Under the pieces are notes generated by a model that was not told the DNA's origin, ran no database searches, and worked only from the letters and a program-made list of their open reading frames with translations. The translations under genes were made by a program, and so were the position numbers. From assembly GCF_000003195.3 (NCBI RefSeq), contig NC_012871.2, positions 50,816,183 to 50,880,182 of the forward strand: a stretch of 64,000 bases of DNA. Direction: 5' to 3'. This document shows positions 23,789-35,435 of the stretch, one piece after another. This DNA is from Sorghum bicolor (taxonomy: Eukaryota > Streptophyta > Magnoliopsida > Poales > Poaceae). Every line of letters starts with the position of its first letter. Position 1 is the first letter of the stretch.

Positions 23789-25440
23789 TGTTGGGCATTC
23801 ATAATGTCACTACCAAAAGTAAACTTAGTTTTCTAATCCTGATAATGGCGCCAAAAATGCCAAACCTATCCCTCATGCCACTTAAGCCAAGTTATCATCC
23901 CCAGCATGACATGAGAGACGCGGTATTGAAATATGCAATTGCTCTTCTAAATAAATAATAAATGGGATCTGCAAGTGCACAGATTAATACTGATGTAGCA
24001 TTTTAACCGGGAAGTATTCCAGGAATCGTTATTTATATTTTTACCACTGGGAAGGGATTGCTAAACATCAATGTTGATTATGGAATGGAATATAGAATTG
24101 AGTATCTATCATTGCATGTATAATTGAGAGCATTTATCTATCTCATTCATACAGGGATAAGTGTCACATAAAAGATATATAAAGTATCAATGGTGACAAA
24201 GATAATTAATCTGATCAGCATAACTTAGCCACATATAAATATGATAAGCACCTCAATAGATATTCTAGCAAGTCATTAGCATGGAATTAGGATGAACTAC
24301 AAGAATATTTCCTAAGTTATTCTTGACTATACAGTCTAGCATATCATAGTTAGTGCAATTATACTTGGCAATCATTGCGAGATAAGACTACGCCCATGCA
24401 TAGTGATATTATCACGGAATATGAGAAACATCGCAATCACTCCCCTATAATAATGTTGTTCTGCCAGCCCTATACACGAGAGGGGGACTATATAAGAATC
24501 AATGGAGCTGTCACTACCACGAACTACCCCGCGATCTGGCATATAGGGTACAATCGCAGATAAATACGGTATAGGCACCACGCCTACACAATACTTATCA
24601 TTTACCCACTGTACACATGGATAAATGCTATACGATCCTAAACATGTATATAATTCCAATCTAACTAAGCCAAGTATATAACTATGATAAACTAAAAACA
24701 ATATAATTGCGAATATAAACAAGTAGAGCAAAGTCATAATCAATATATTGAAGTAGAACAAAGTCATATTCATAATATTGAAGAACAAAGATGAACAATT
24801 GAAGAACAATAGATAATTACCAAGAATCCTCTTGACAGATCCGGAAACCAATCGAAGATTGACTCCTTCTTGTTCTAATCCTATGTAGCTATGCTAAACT
24901 AGAGATCTAATTGATGTGGTGGCTCTAGGGCTTGATCAAAGGCTTCTTCTCCCAAGATGAATAATGAATTAGGGTTGAGAGGTGCTCTCCTCTAGGGGCC
25001 AGGGGGTGTGGTTATATAGTCCTTCCAAGTGAATATGGGCCGTCGGATCAAACCGACATTAATCGCACGGTTTTCCTTGATCCTTTAGGTCGGTGGAGCA
25101 TGATCCGCGAAGTTGAAGCTTATTGGTCCTTAGACCAGGGCGGGCGCCCAAGGGGGGAGGGCGGGCGCCCTGCCCCCGAGCCCGTCCGGTCTCCCATTCG
25201 TTCCCGTGGCTTCTGGACTCTTCTAGATGTAGGATTATTGCGCGGCACGTTAATATCTCTATGTAAACCCGACGTGTGGGCCTTTCTTCCGTAATTCCTG
25301 ATAACCCCCTACAGAAATAGACAAACACCAAAACTCGTGGAATTCTGTCAGATAAAAGCCAAAGTCTGGATGTCGGTTGCATTTGGATCCTTTTCTTTAT
25401 TTATTTCCTGATTATATTTGATACTTAAGGACCGTCAACA
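23789..25440 (-). repeat. 5' LTR of element B
   Basis: On the minus strand it runs from TGTTGACGGTCCTTAAG (25440) to ...GCCCAACA (23789). It has the paired GC palindrome GGGCGCCCGCCC...GGGCGCCCGCCC at about 25138-25175 and a TATA box near 25010-25022. It matches the 3' LTR along its whole length. Confidence 0.9.
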
Positions 25441-25445
25441 GTCTC

Positions 25446-25667
25446 AACGCATGTGAGCGTGCTAGTGTCAAGGCAATCAACCTGGCGTCCGAGCTCGTGA
25501 GTCGAGACATGTACAAGCTTGCCCAGGTAAGATCGCCTTCCCTTTTATGAAGCGTCTTTTATTTATATCTTTCCATTGATCTTACGTGCGGTACTCTATC
25601 TTGCAGGCGCTCAAGGCCACGTCCTTGGAGAAATCCAGCTTCCACCGATGGGAGCGAGACACATGGG
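25446..25667 (+). pseudogene. Continuation of the element A accessory gene after element B
   Basis: Joined across the gtctc duplication, the frame reads TSSKVSLNACERASVKAINL, then LASELVSRDMYKLAQ, a donor at about 25527, an intron, an acceptor near 25606 and ALKATSLEKSSFHRWERD. This is the coiled-coil-like part seen downstream in PF04195 proteins. Element C cuts it at 25668. The remainder and gag-pol of element A should lie beyond the right edge. Confidence 0.6.
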
Positions 25668-26024
25668 TGTTGGTACCCCTTATCTTAATAAACATCATTT
25701 TAATAAATAAAATAAATAGACGATTGGGCTTTCAACTAATCTTTCCACAAGTTTTATTGCAAATATCAATTTCAGGTATGACACGTGGAAAGGCGCAAAA
25801 GACATGAGAAAGCGCACTTCAGGAAAGCGTAGTCAGAAAAGGCCACCAAAACACCGAACTGGATCCATCCATAACCACGGGAAGGATCAGGGCCCAGAGA
25901 CGAACCGACCACGCGAAGGCGGTGGCCAGGGAGGCCCACCAGTGTTGCGGCCGCACCCTGGTGCGGCCGCACCCCCCGTGGCGGCTACTCGGTCCCAACT
26001 TTTTCAGGCGATTGCATGGCGGCC

Positions 26025-26548
26025 TGTAACACCCGGCCCAGTGCTTAATAGGATTAATAGGAGACTCATATCAACAAGTTGTAACTTCTTTTCCGGAAGC
26101 CCATCTTCAAAGAACTCTAAAGTTAAGCATGCTTGGCATGGAGAAATTTAGGGATGGGTGACCGACCGGGAAGTAGTTTCCGGGTGCGCGCGAGTGAGGA
26201 CAAAGTGTGCAGAAAAAACTAGTGTTGGTCTGTGGGGACTGACTATGTCCTAGAAAAGCTGCCAGATGTAAGCGGGCTCGGCCTTGTGAGGCAACACTAG
26301 TTTATGTCCTAGAAAAGCTGCCAGATGTAAGCGGGCTCGGCCTTGTGAGGCAACACTAGTTTGCACACTTTGTCCTCACTCGCGCGCACCCGGGAAGTAC
26401 TTCCCGGTCGATCACCCATCCCTAAATTACTCTAGACCAAGCACGCTTAACTTTAGAGTTCTTTCGAGATGGGCTTCCAGAAAAGAAGTTGCAACTTGGT
26501 GATATGAATCTCCTATTAATCCTATTAAGAACTGGGCCGGGTGTTACA
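26025..26548. mobile_element. Foldback of Cassandra (5S-bearing TRIM) LTR sequence
   Basis: Two 187 bp arms (26025-26211 and 26362-26548) are reverse complements of about 93 percent identity by eye. Both start outward with TGTAACACCCGGCCCAG. Each arm contains 5S rRNA-like sequence: AGTTAAGCATGCTTGG (box A, 26121-26136) and GGGTGACCGACCGGGAAGT (box C, about 26156-26174), mirrored at about 26437-26452 and 26399-26417. The flanking phrases (GAGTGAGGACAAAGTGTGC, GTGTTGGTCTGTGGGG, AAAAGCTGCCAGATGTAAG) match my recall of Cassandra LTRs. The loop has an exact 59 bp duplication (26244-26302, 26303-26361). No TSD is seen and host sequence was lost at the junction. Confidence 0.8.
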
Positions 26549-27280
26549 ACACCTCACATTTCTATACTTGTTCTTTAGTTTAGATTCAGTAGTAGAGCAA
26601 GGCAAAGCTAGCAAGGAGAGCTTGTCTCCTTGGAGGATCTTAGAGCTTCTTGGTATGAATACAATTCAGTTCTCCTCCATGAGCAAGTTCTTATCTTGTT
26701 TATATGATTATGCAATTGAATTAGACTATAGTTATGTTCATATCTTGTTCATAGTATATGAACTAGTTCTTAGTTCTTGTGCTATGTTATTGATGTGTTC
26801 ATCCTTATTCTTCATCGTTCATTGAATTAGTATGAATAGACAAAGGATTAAGATTGGGGTAACGGTTCATTGGGCTGTTATGGCCACTCTTACCCGAGCC
26901 TATCAATCCGAAGGGTTGGGGTCCCGGGAGGCTAGGAGGCATTTCCAATTACACGGGCGAGGTGCTCGGGTATGCGGAGATCAGCGGATGCGCGGGTATC
27001 TTTCGGGTAGAGGGGTTGGTGGTAGGGTAGTGACAGCCCTGTCATCCCTGGTATTCCCCCACGATCAGGTATTCTGGTAGGAGTTCTGTAAAGTCCCAAT
27101 CGGCTGGATGTCCAGCTGCGGGGATCTCCCTAGAGCCTCAAACTTAGTTCTAACTCTAGTTATATTGATTAGATGTTCTACTAACAATTCTTTGCATAGT
27201 TATATAAGATCAATGCCGGCTCAAGTAGTTGTTCTTTATTTCTTTTATTTCCTTATTTTCTCTTTATTCCTTGAGGTTGC

Positions 27281-28514
27281 TGTTGACGGTCCTTAAGTAT
27301 CAAATTTAATTATCAAATAAACAAAGAAAAGGATCCAAATGAAATCAACATCTAGACTTAGGGTTTTATCTGACAGAATTCCACGAGTTTTGGTGTTTGT
27401 CTATTTCTGCAGGGGGTTATCAGGAAATAAGGAAGAAAGGCCCACATGTCAGGATTACATAGAGATATCAACGTACCGCGCAATTTTCTACCATCTAGAA
27501 GACTCCAGAAGCCACGAGACCGAAGCGGAGGCGAAACGGGGCCAGGCCCAGGGCGCCCGCCCTGAGGACCTGGGCGCCCGCCCACCTGTCGGGCCCAAAC
27601 AGGACTCTCTTCGCACACGACGTTCCACCGACCTATTGGATCCAGAATAACATAGTACCACCTCGCCTATTGACCCAAAAACGCATAGAAGGGGAGGACT
27701 ATATAAGGAGACCCCCTCTGGCCCCTGGAGGAGACAAGAAATTATCATAGAGATTGAGGGGTGCCCTCGAAGGAAAACCTCTTCTCTAAATAATATTTCT
27801 TTTTAGGCTTAGCAACCAATGTAAGGTAGAAATAGATCTTCTAGTTTCTACTAGATTGAGAGAGATAGAGTGGAGGTGTGGATCGGAGGAAGGCCGGCCT
27901 GTCGGTGTCTACTCCGAGTTGTACTTACGGGATCAAGTCTCCTAACCCGAGGCTTGCTTCTAAGATTCTTCAGTAATTCGACTTCTAATACTAGTAAGTT
28001 CTTGTTTTATTGTTCTTTGGTTTATGAGTTTACTTTAATCCTCTTCCGGTTGAGTATTAGAGTAATCACTTGCTAGCGTAAACGTGGTGTTTAGGCTAGG
28101 GTACTCATAGATATCCCCTCACTAGCTGGACCGTGGTAGTAGCGAGGAACGTGACATTTCTGAGTTACCTTTGCAGATCGCATCTCGTTAGCAGGACGGG
28201 TAGGTTTATAGGTGCGGGTCGAACATCCTTTGTGTTGTCTAGATTCCGTGAGCCTCCCCAATAGAACAGTAGATCATCCTTACCAAGGTTAGAACGAGAC
28301 TACGGTTGCAGTCTTCTCTATACATCACTCACATCGAGAGACATTCTTTGTAGCCTAAAGGGATAGTAGCAATAGATTTGGTTAGTCAGATGCACCCTTT
28401 CTCCCAGTGGTAAAAATATAAATACGATAACTCTGGATAACCTCCCGGGTGAAATGCTCACCGATATCCGTGCGCTTGCGGATCATTTTCTAATTGCATT
28501 ACCAAATATCAACA
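27281..28514 (+). repeat. 5' LTR of element D
   Basis: It runs from TGTTGACGGTCCTTAAG to ...AAATATCAACA. It holds the paired palindrome GGGCGCCCGCCC/GGGCGCCCGCCC (about 27559-27592) and a TATA box, CTATATAAGGAG, near 27699. The short frames at 27339-27748 and 27870-28076 recur identically in the other LTR and are not genes. Confidence 0.95.
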
Positions 28515-28522
28515 AGCATTTC

Positions 28523-28540
28523 TGGCGCCGTTGCCGGGGA
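28523..28540 (+). other. Primer binding site of element D
   Basis: TGGCGCCGTTGCCGGGGA lies 8 nt downstream of the 5' LTR, identical to the PBS of B. Confidence 0.9.
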
Positions 28541-28627
28541 GAAAGACGGTTTGCTGAGATAACTTTGAGTCTTGCTATTATCTTGTATTATACTTTTATA
28601 CTTTTATTCTTTTATCTTTTTATCTTT

Positions 28628-29554
28628 ATGGATAACTCAAATTCCATACCTATTATTAAATTCTTTGCACCTTCGGAGACCAGCCATAGACCATGGGAGT
28701 CAACACGTCCTGCCCCTAATTATGATCTGTGTCCGGAGTTGATTGCAATAGGTCAAAACCAACCCTTTTCTATAGCCGAGGTCCTATCTTTTAATCAAAA
28801 AGATAATGCACTTTTACCTACACCTAGGGAATCTTTTAATTTTTCTATAAATTCTGGTTTAGACCTAGCCCAACAAGACCATGTTTTTCCTAGATATTTT
28901 CACATTGGTCTTAATCATATAACCTTTGGTAGAGTCCTTCTTTCTTTATCTATTAGTAAAGGAAGGTATGTCTTCATTTGTGGACATCCTTCTTGTACTA
29001 GTCTTCATAGAAAAATCTTAGAGATAGAGAAGGAATCATCTCCCAAACGAGGAAAGGAAGTTTCAATAGCCGATTTCCAAACATTTCAATCCCATGATTC
29101 GGCTATCCATCCCATCCTTGAGCTTAATAAATTCTACTATGCTCTTTCTCTTAAACCTCCCAATAATCCTATGAATTTCTCTAGACATCCCCTGCATAAG
29201 AAGGAGGATCGAGAAGAGCAACATCAATGGCTAGAGGGCATTAAAAATCCATGTGCTATCACCATTGAATGGATAGATAAAACAAAATTGAGAGACAATC
29301 CTAGAGGAATTTTAAGCATTCATGAAAAATCATCCTTGGAGTTTGAGAATGAGAGAAACAACAGTGAGCATGGAAGTTATTTCATAAATACCATACCCAG
29401 TCCTTGCTCATATAAAACATCTCTCCAATCAATTTGTCTCTCCATCCTTACCACATTTGAGATCTCCAACCCCCTCTTCTTTTCTATTTATAAAAACTTT
29501 AGTAGGGCGGTTGTCGATGCATATGTCTATAATAAATCTTGCAGATCTCGTTGA
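28628..29554 (+). CDS. Intact ORF of unknown family in the gag position of element D (308 aa)
   Basis: ATG at 28628 is the first ATG of a clean frame that starts about 90 bp after the PBS; the open frame extends upstream only through the LTR end. The protein starts MDNSNSIPIIKFFAPSETSH. It is AT-rich in codon use and has no zinc knuckle, no DTG and no retroviral motif that I recognise. Cys/His phrases (FICGHPSC) and charged stretches (KKEDREEQHQWLEGIK) occur. It ends with TGA at 29552. It replaces the gag of the related element B. It is the only long intact frame in an element with nearly identical LTRs. Function is unknown; it could be captured host sequence or an accessory retroelement protein. 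Confidence 0.6.
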   Translation: MDNSNSIPIIKFFAPSETSHRPWESTRPAPNYDLCPELIAIGQNQPFSIAEVLSFNQKDNALLPTPRESFNFSINSGLDLAQQDHVFPRYFHIGLNHITFGRVLLSLSISKGRYVFICGHPSCTSLHRKILEIEKESSPKRGKEVSIADFQTFQSHDSAIHPILELNKFYYALSLKPPNNPMNFSRHPLHKKEDREEQHQWLEGIKNPCAITIEWIDKTKLRDNPRGILSIHEKSSLEFENERNNSEHGSYFINTIPSPCSYKTSLQSICLSILTTFEISNPLFFSIYKNFSRAVVDAYVYNKSCRSR

Positions 29555-30840
29555 GTTAATTGATGCTTTCCCAAGGACAAGCTTAGTGTCCTAAAACAAG
29601 AACTTCTAATTATTTGCAACATTGCCTTGTGTATTGAGCATATAAAGATAATTGTAGAAATATTCCTTCGGGTATTCTTGTCACTAACCTTTCCAGGATT
29701 GGAGCAAGAAGATCGGATGAATGACAAGCACAAGGTATGCCCAACCAATCATCATGCAACATTAAATTAAATTCATCCAATCTTGAATTTTGCAAAATTC
29801 AAGCTTGGGGGAGTACTTTACATAAAACATCCTTTGCCATGTTGCTATGTTGGTTGTCCTTACCTTTGAGACATGCTCAATTTGTTAAATACTAATCACA
29901 CTACTTCATCTCCACTTGAGTAGATCTCTATAAAAGCCATCATGCTACCTTTGTTTATCCTAGTAAGTGTTAGTTTGGAAGTACTGGACACACTTCCAAT
30001 GGCATTTAAATTAAGCGTGGTGCTTAGGTTAAATAGCCTTCCTTAATCTAATTAGACATGGAGTCTAGTTTGGTTACTGAACTAAAAACTGCTTGAGTAG
30101 ATATTGGTATATTTTTTTGGACTAACCCCTATAGGAAAACTTTCAATATCAACCTGGGAAGTCCTGAGATGCAAACTCATTGGAGATGAAGAAAGTGACA
30201 CATGAAGTTTAACAATTTGCACAAGAAAGACGTAGCTCATAAGAGATGATTCATGGAGGGTGCCACAAACACGATGCACAACCGCTAAGAAAGGAAAGCT
30301 TCCACAAGGTGATACTGTACCATCACTCTTCAAGTAAGGTAACATCTTAAGCTACTTGACTAACACTTTTATAAGCTCCTCCTTGGTTCTGGCATTCACA
30401 TAAATAAAGAGACAAACATGTATGATTTATAACTCCAAATTAACCAACTCAATTAATTCAACATGTTTAGTCCTTTAATCTTTGTTCTTAGTACTACCTT
30501 CGTGACCCCACACTCCTAATCATATAAGCTAAAGTATTGCACATTCAATCTTTGGAAGATATAAACAAAACATAAATATAGATAGATTATCTTTCCATTA
30601 GGTTGAGCCATCTGATCTAACAAATGTTTTAAATGCTACACTCATGATCCATCAATTTTGTCTTGCTCACTATGCTTAAGGTTAGAGAAGAACAAATACA
30701 CTTTTGGTTGTGTTGGTGTTTTCCACCAACAGGGCCCATGCACTTGATCTCTACCTTGTCTCTATGAGCAGGAACACTTCGAGCATAATATGAAGGAGTT
30801 TTACAACTCCCAGATTCCACCAAGTGAAGAACTAGGATCT
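29555..30840 (+). other. Non-coding insert-like region of element D
   Basis: It has no counterpart in element B and no coding frame of note. At 29798-29812 it carries AAGCTTGGGGGAGTA, almost identical to the terminal PPT of D. Together with the ORF before it, the segment looks acquired from a different LTR element. Confidence 0.5.
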
Positions 30841-32049
30841 ACGAGCACAAACACACTGGAGATACTGGACGCTCAGGCAATCACTGCCCTGAGATGCTTG
30901 AGGACGTGAACTACATCAACAACAATAACAACTATTACTACAACCGTCCTCAACAACATCAAGGTTGGAATCAACAGAGGCCTAATTACTCAGAGAGGTG
31001 ATCTAGGACGCCCTGTCATCCCGATCTCCATCGGCATGGTGGACTTCCCAGAAGCACTCTGCGACTTTGGCTCCAGCGTCAACATTATGCCCAGGGTTGC
31101 AGATCGGACACTCAGTTTCCCAAAGGAAATATTAAAGAACCTCTGCGTCCGAGTTGGTACCTTGTATGCTCTAGCAGACTTCATGGTGATAGAGACTGGT
31201 ACTGAGAAGAGGGCACCCGTCATCTTAGGGAGGCCATTCCTAAACACTAGAGCTGTCATCTACGCTAATGCTGCCAAGATCAGTCTCTACATCAAGGGGA
31301 AGAAGGAGACTTTCCTTCAAAAAAACAAGACTACACAAACTTCAGAACAATCCCGACATGAACCAAGGAAGAGGACCAACAGGAGGAACAGGAACAAGCA
31401 AATGTGGACCGAGTCAGCTAAGATGGTCACTACAGTTCAAGGAGGTCAAGATCATCGACTCAAGTCACCTTTCTTGATCAAGAAGGACAACCCTGGTGTT
31501 CCAAGAATCGAATGCACAAACAATAGATACTCTTTTTAAGAAGACACTCTACGACACCGGATCTGACGACAACATAATGGCCGCAGTCACTTATCAGCTC
31601 CTGCATGGAACCATGCCCCTAAAACCAAGATACATTCAGCTTCAAACAATTTTCAGGTCATTGACATGGGAGAAGACGAGTATGATCCATCCACCATCCT
31701 TGGAATACCGTTCCTCAGCACTATCAAAGCCATTATCTACATTGGAATCGGAGAAGTCCACGTGTACTTCCCCTCTGAGAAGGTACGCCGCTATTTTACT
31801 GACCCTAACTATATAGTTGAAGATTCTAAGCAGGTCAAGACAAGAAGAAGACAAACCACAACCAGAGGAGGCAAATCGGACGGATGGGTAGACTACGAAG
31901 GAGAAGTGATAAGGACTGAAGACATACCACTTGAACATAACTGTCCTGAGGAGACCGTAGCACCGAGTCAGGTGTGGAGAGAGAATATAGTTACACACGA
32001 AGAGGAGGCGCCACCGGAATCACCGACTACGTCATCCAGCGAATCTTAG
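30841..32049 (+). pseudogene. Gag zinc-knuckle remnant and double protease region of element D
   Basis: The order matches element B. First comes a knuckle remnant (GDTGRSGNHCPEM, about 30850-30895) and an asparagine/tyrosine-rich tail. Protease unit 1 (31036-31539; LCDFGSSVNIMP, APVILGRPFLNT) has lost about 25 residues after the active site. Unit 2 has LYDTGSDDNIMA, a canonical DTG, and ends at about 32049 with an ILGIPFLSTIKAIIYIG-type flap. Frameshifts separate the units near 31540 and 31660. At 31630-31640 the codon CAG stands where B has TAG. It is non-functional as one protein. Confidence 0.7.
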
Positions 32050-34188
32050 GACGATTAAGAAAATGGAGAGTCCCGCTCGGAGGACTTAAAAACACCGAAC
32101 GCCTTGCCAAGAGGTAAACTTGGTAGTTATCCTTTCCCTTTTATTTATTTCAAATAGTTTACTTAGTTAATCATGTTCGTATTATCCTAGAAAGAAAATA
32201 AAAATGTGAAAAAAACTGTAAGGCCCATGTGAGTAGACGAGTGGCATAAAACCCATAAGTACATTCACTGTGGTGGCATAAAAATAAAATAAATATTTTT
32301 CTGCTTTAAAAAAAACAAAAAAATATAAAAACAGGGAGTAATATTTATTAAGGAGTCTCAACATGATAAAGGCTAGATATTTATGCTAACACTTAATCAG
32401 TTCCACAAGCTTTGTTGTCTATTTGAGCTCCACGGAATTTAAGAATCAAGAAGACTAGCAGACGGAGGACATTCTAATCGCTGTCAGAATGCTGCTGACT
32501 TCCAAATACACCTCTGCTACCTGCTAGCTACATCAAGAGAAATTACGTCAAAATTCAGCTTGGGGGAGAGCACCCCCATTTATCTCGATAAGTATTTCTA
32601 TCTATCTTTATACTTATACTATATTAGAATATAAATACACATAACTATGAAAAACCAAATAAAGATTTTATGCTTATATATATTTTGCTTAGTGTGTTTA
32701 ATAAATAAATAAAGTGGCTATGCTAATCTGTATCTAATAAAACTTAAGCATAGATATGATGAATAGTTGCTCTGCCTAATTTGCAAATTTAAAGTTCTCT
32801 CTCAAGTTTAGACATAACTGTTATAATTTAAAGCTTGCTCTAGATCTAAACTTGTGGGATGAAAACTTGATCTGAAGTCTAAGTTGTTAACGGATACGAT
32901 ATGGGAAGGTTGAGCTGCTGTTTATCTGTTCCTAGAGATGCTAGAATTCTGGAGAATTTTATCTTTGAAAAATCTTTAAAATAACACATGATGAGTTCCT
33001 GTATGATGAGAGTTTAAATTCCTACCACAGCTATATATACATGCTTGCTAGACTTTGAGCCACACATTTACTTTTTACTGCTTATGAGCGTTGAGTGTGG
33101 TCAAGCTGTGTAGACCCTTAGGAGCTTGTCATGTGGTTAAATCAAGATTCACTTGCACGTTCACTCATACATGCTACTTCTACTCCGGAAGTACCATCCA
33201 CATATATCCACTCATTTCCATCTCCAAAACCACCCAAAAGTATTCTACTCCTAATCCAGGAGAGAATAACCAAAAATATTTCTGTTTCCCCTTGTGAAAT
33301 AAATGCTCAAGTTATCTTGTTACTACCACTTGCTATATTATCTCAAGAGATGAATGCTCTAGTAAAAAAAAAGAGATACGAGGAAATAAAAAGGAGCAAG
33401 TGCTCGGAACCTCGAAAGAAAAGAAAAAGTGAGACGAGAGGTAAAAATGGACAAGTGTCCGACAGTAGAATTAGGGGTGCAAGACACCCACCTGAGAGAA
33501 AAAAAAGAAGAGCATCTCATTCTCCTCATAAAGTTTCAAAAGCAAGGAAGGTATGTATCCCCTCAAAGAGCAAAGTAGAATTAGACTTCCACCACCATTG
33601 TTATCACCATCATCACCATACACCATTCATTCACCACACATGCACATCTTGATTTGGCTTATTTATTTGTTTCTTTGGATCTATGGTTTGACTATGCAAT
33701 AAATGTCTTGTAAGTATGTATATTTTATCTCCCACCTATGAGCTCCAGATATTAAAGCCTTATTAGAGTAGGGTGAGAGAGAAGGCAATGTCACTATGCC
33801 TTATACCACAAATACTACATATCTTGAGAGAAGGCATATACCATCACTGCCTTGGTAAGGATCCAAAAATACCACAAAAGAGAGATCTGAGAGAGTCATA
33901 TAAGGAATCTCTGAGTTTTATTTGAAAATCTGCAAAAAACCCCAGAGCTATAGCTGATCGAGAATAAGAGACATGGCACTTGGCTAGACTGTTCTATCTT
34001 TTAACCACTCAAGACAGAAGTGACGGTTACAAGTCCTATGGTGTAGGTAAAGTAAGTAAGTTTTAAGTCTTAACAGTTTATTCTAACTCAGAGATGAGAT
34101 CTTGCTTAAATGCGTGTGTACTTCTAAGAAATGAAACCACTGCAGAAACTCTTGAGTTCATCCTTGCTCAGGGACGAGCAAGAGGTAA
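32050..34188 (+). other. Long non-coding 3' internal region of element D
   Basis: It is colinear with the reverse complement of 18808-20984 in element B. There is one charged frame (33131-33652) with His-rich low-complexity codons at its end, which lacks a counterpart of the same length in B and is not called as a gene. Confidence 0.6.
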
Positions 34189-34201
34189 GCTTGGGGGAGT
34201 T
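34189..34201 (+). other. Polypurine tract of element D
   Basis: GCTTGGGGGAGTT sits immediately upstream of the 3' LTR start TGTTGACGG at 34202. Confidence 0.85.
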
Positions 34202-35435
34202 TGTTGACGGTCCTTAAGTATCAAATTTAATTATCAAATAAACAAAGAAAAGGATCCAAATGAAATCAACATCTAGACTTAGGGTTTTATCTGACAGAAT
34301 TCCACGAGTTTTGGTGTTTGTCTATTTCTGCAGGGGGTTATCAGGAAATAAGGAAGAAAGGCCCACATGTCAGGATTACATAGAGATATCAACGTACCGC
34401 GCAATTTTCTACCATCTAGAAGACTCCAGAAGCCACGAGACCGAAGCGGAGGCGAAACGGGGCCAGGCGCAGGGCGCCCGCCCTGAGGACCTGGGCGCCC
34501 GCCCACCTGTCGGGCCCAAACAGGACTCTCTTCGCACACGACGTTCCACCGACCTATTGGATCCAGAATAACATAGTACCACCTCGCCTATCGACCCAAA
34601 AACGCATAGAAGGGGAGGACTATATAAGGAGACCCCCTCTGGCCCCTGGAGGAGACAAGAAATTATCATAGAGATTGAGGGGTGCCCTCGAAGGAAAACC
34701 TCTTCTCTAAATAATATTTCTTTTTAGGCTTAGCAACCAATGTAAGGTAGAAATAGATCTTCTAGTTTCTACTAGATTGAGAGAGATAGAGTGGAGGTGT
34801 GGATCGGAGGAAGGCCGGCGTGTCGGTGTCTACTCCGAGTTGTACCTACGGGATCAAGTCTCCTAACCCGAGGCTTGCTTCTAAGATTCTTCAGTAATTC
34901 GACTTCTAATACTAGTAAGTTCTTGTTTTATTGTTCTTTGGTTTATGAGTTTACTTTAATCCTCTTCCGGTTGAGTATTAGAGTAATCACTTGCTAGCGT
35001 AAACGTGGTGTTTAGGCTAGGGTACTCATAGATATCCCCTGACTAGCTGGACCGTGGTAGTAGCGAGGAACGTGACATTTCCGAGTTACCTTTGCAGATC
35101 ACATCTCGTTAGCAGGACGGGTAGGTTTATAGGTGCGGGTCGAACATCCTTTGTGTTGTCTAGATTCCGTGAGCCTCCCCAATAGAACAGTAGATCATCC
35201 TTACCAAGGTTAGAACGAGACTACGGTTGCAGTCTTCTCTATACATCACTCACATCGAGAGACATTCTTTGTAGCCTAAAGGGATAGTAGCAATAGATTT
35301 GGTTAGTCAGATGCACCCTTTCTCCCAGTGGTAAAAATATAAATACGATAACTCTGGATAACCTCCCGGGTGAAATGCTCACCGATATCCGTGCGCTTGC
35401 GGATCATTTTCTAATTGCGTTACCAAATATCAACA
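34202..35435 (+). repeat. 3' LTR of element D
   Basis: It is 1234 bp, the same length as the 5' LTR with about 8 substitutions (for example CAGGCGCAGGG against CAGGCCCAGGG in the palindrome region). It ends AAATATCAACA directly before the gttgc duplication. Confidence 0.95.

Larger units (their letters stand above)
17142..25440 (-). mobile_element. Element B: non-autonomous Athila-like LTR retrotransposon (gag plus double protease)
   Basis: The target duplication gtctc flanks it (17137-17141, 25441-25445) and interrupts the accessory gene of element A. LTRs are 17142-18791 (3') and 23789-25440 (5'). By eye they differ at roughly 45-50 of 1650 positions, about 2.8 percent. The interior has a PBS, gag, two protease-like blocks, a long non-coding 3' region and a PPT. 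There is no reverse transcriptase, RNase H or integrase, so mobilisation would need a helper. Gag phrases (KTNALRGK, PEAWERF, CPHHGMESWL) point to the Athila lineage. Confidence 0.9.
27281..35435 (+). mobile_element. Element D: young chimeric non-autonomous LTR retrotransposon
   Basis: The target duplication gttgc (27276-27280, 35436-35440) interrupts the 5' LTR of C. The uninterrupted sequence exists in C's 3' LTR (TTGAGGTTGCCCCGATG near 54505). The LTRs are 1234 bp each and differ at about 8 positions by eye (0.65 percent). The interior has a PBS, an intact ORF of unknown family, non-coding sequence, a zinc-knuckle remnant, a double protease block, a long 3' region related to B and a PPT. 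There is no RT or integrase. Confidence 0.93.

Noticed and set aside
17137..25445. B and D as two LTR ends of one giant element
   Set aside because: They have opposite orientation, different LTR lengths (1650 and 1234 bp) and each has its own perfect target duplication.
26088..26182. 5S rRNA gene
   Set aside because: Boxes A and C are recognisable but the flanks are Cassandra LTR and the molecule is incomplete and diverged; it is retroelement-borne, not a functional rRNA gene.
27339..27748. Frames of 86-103 codons, repeated at 34260-34669
   Set aside because: Identical positions in both LTRs of D; they overlap on both strands over the GC palindrome and TATA region, so they are LTR sequence.
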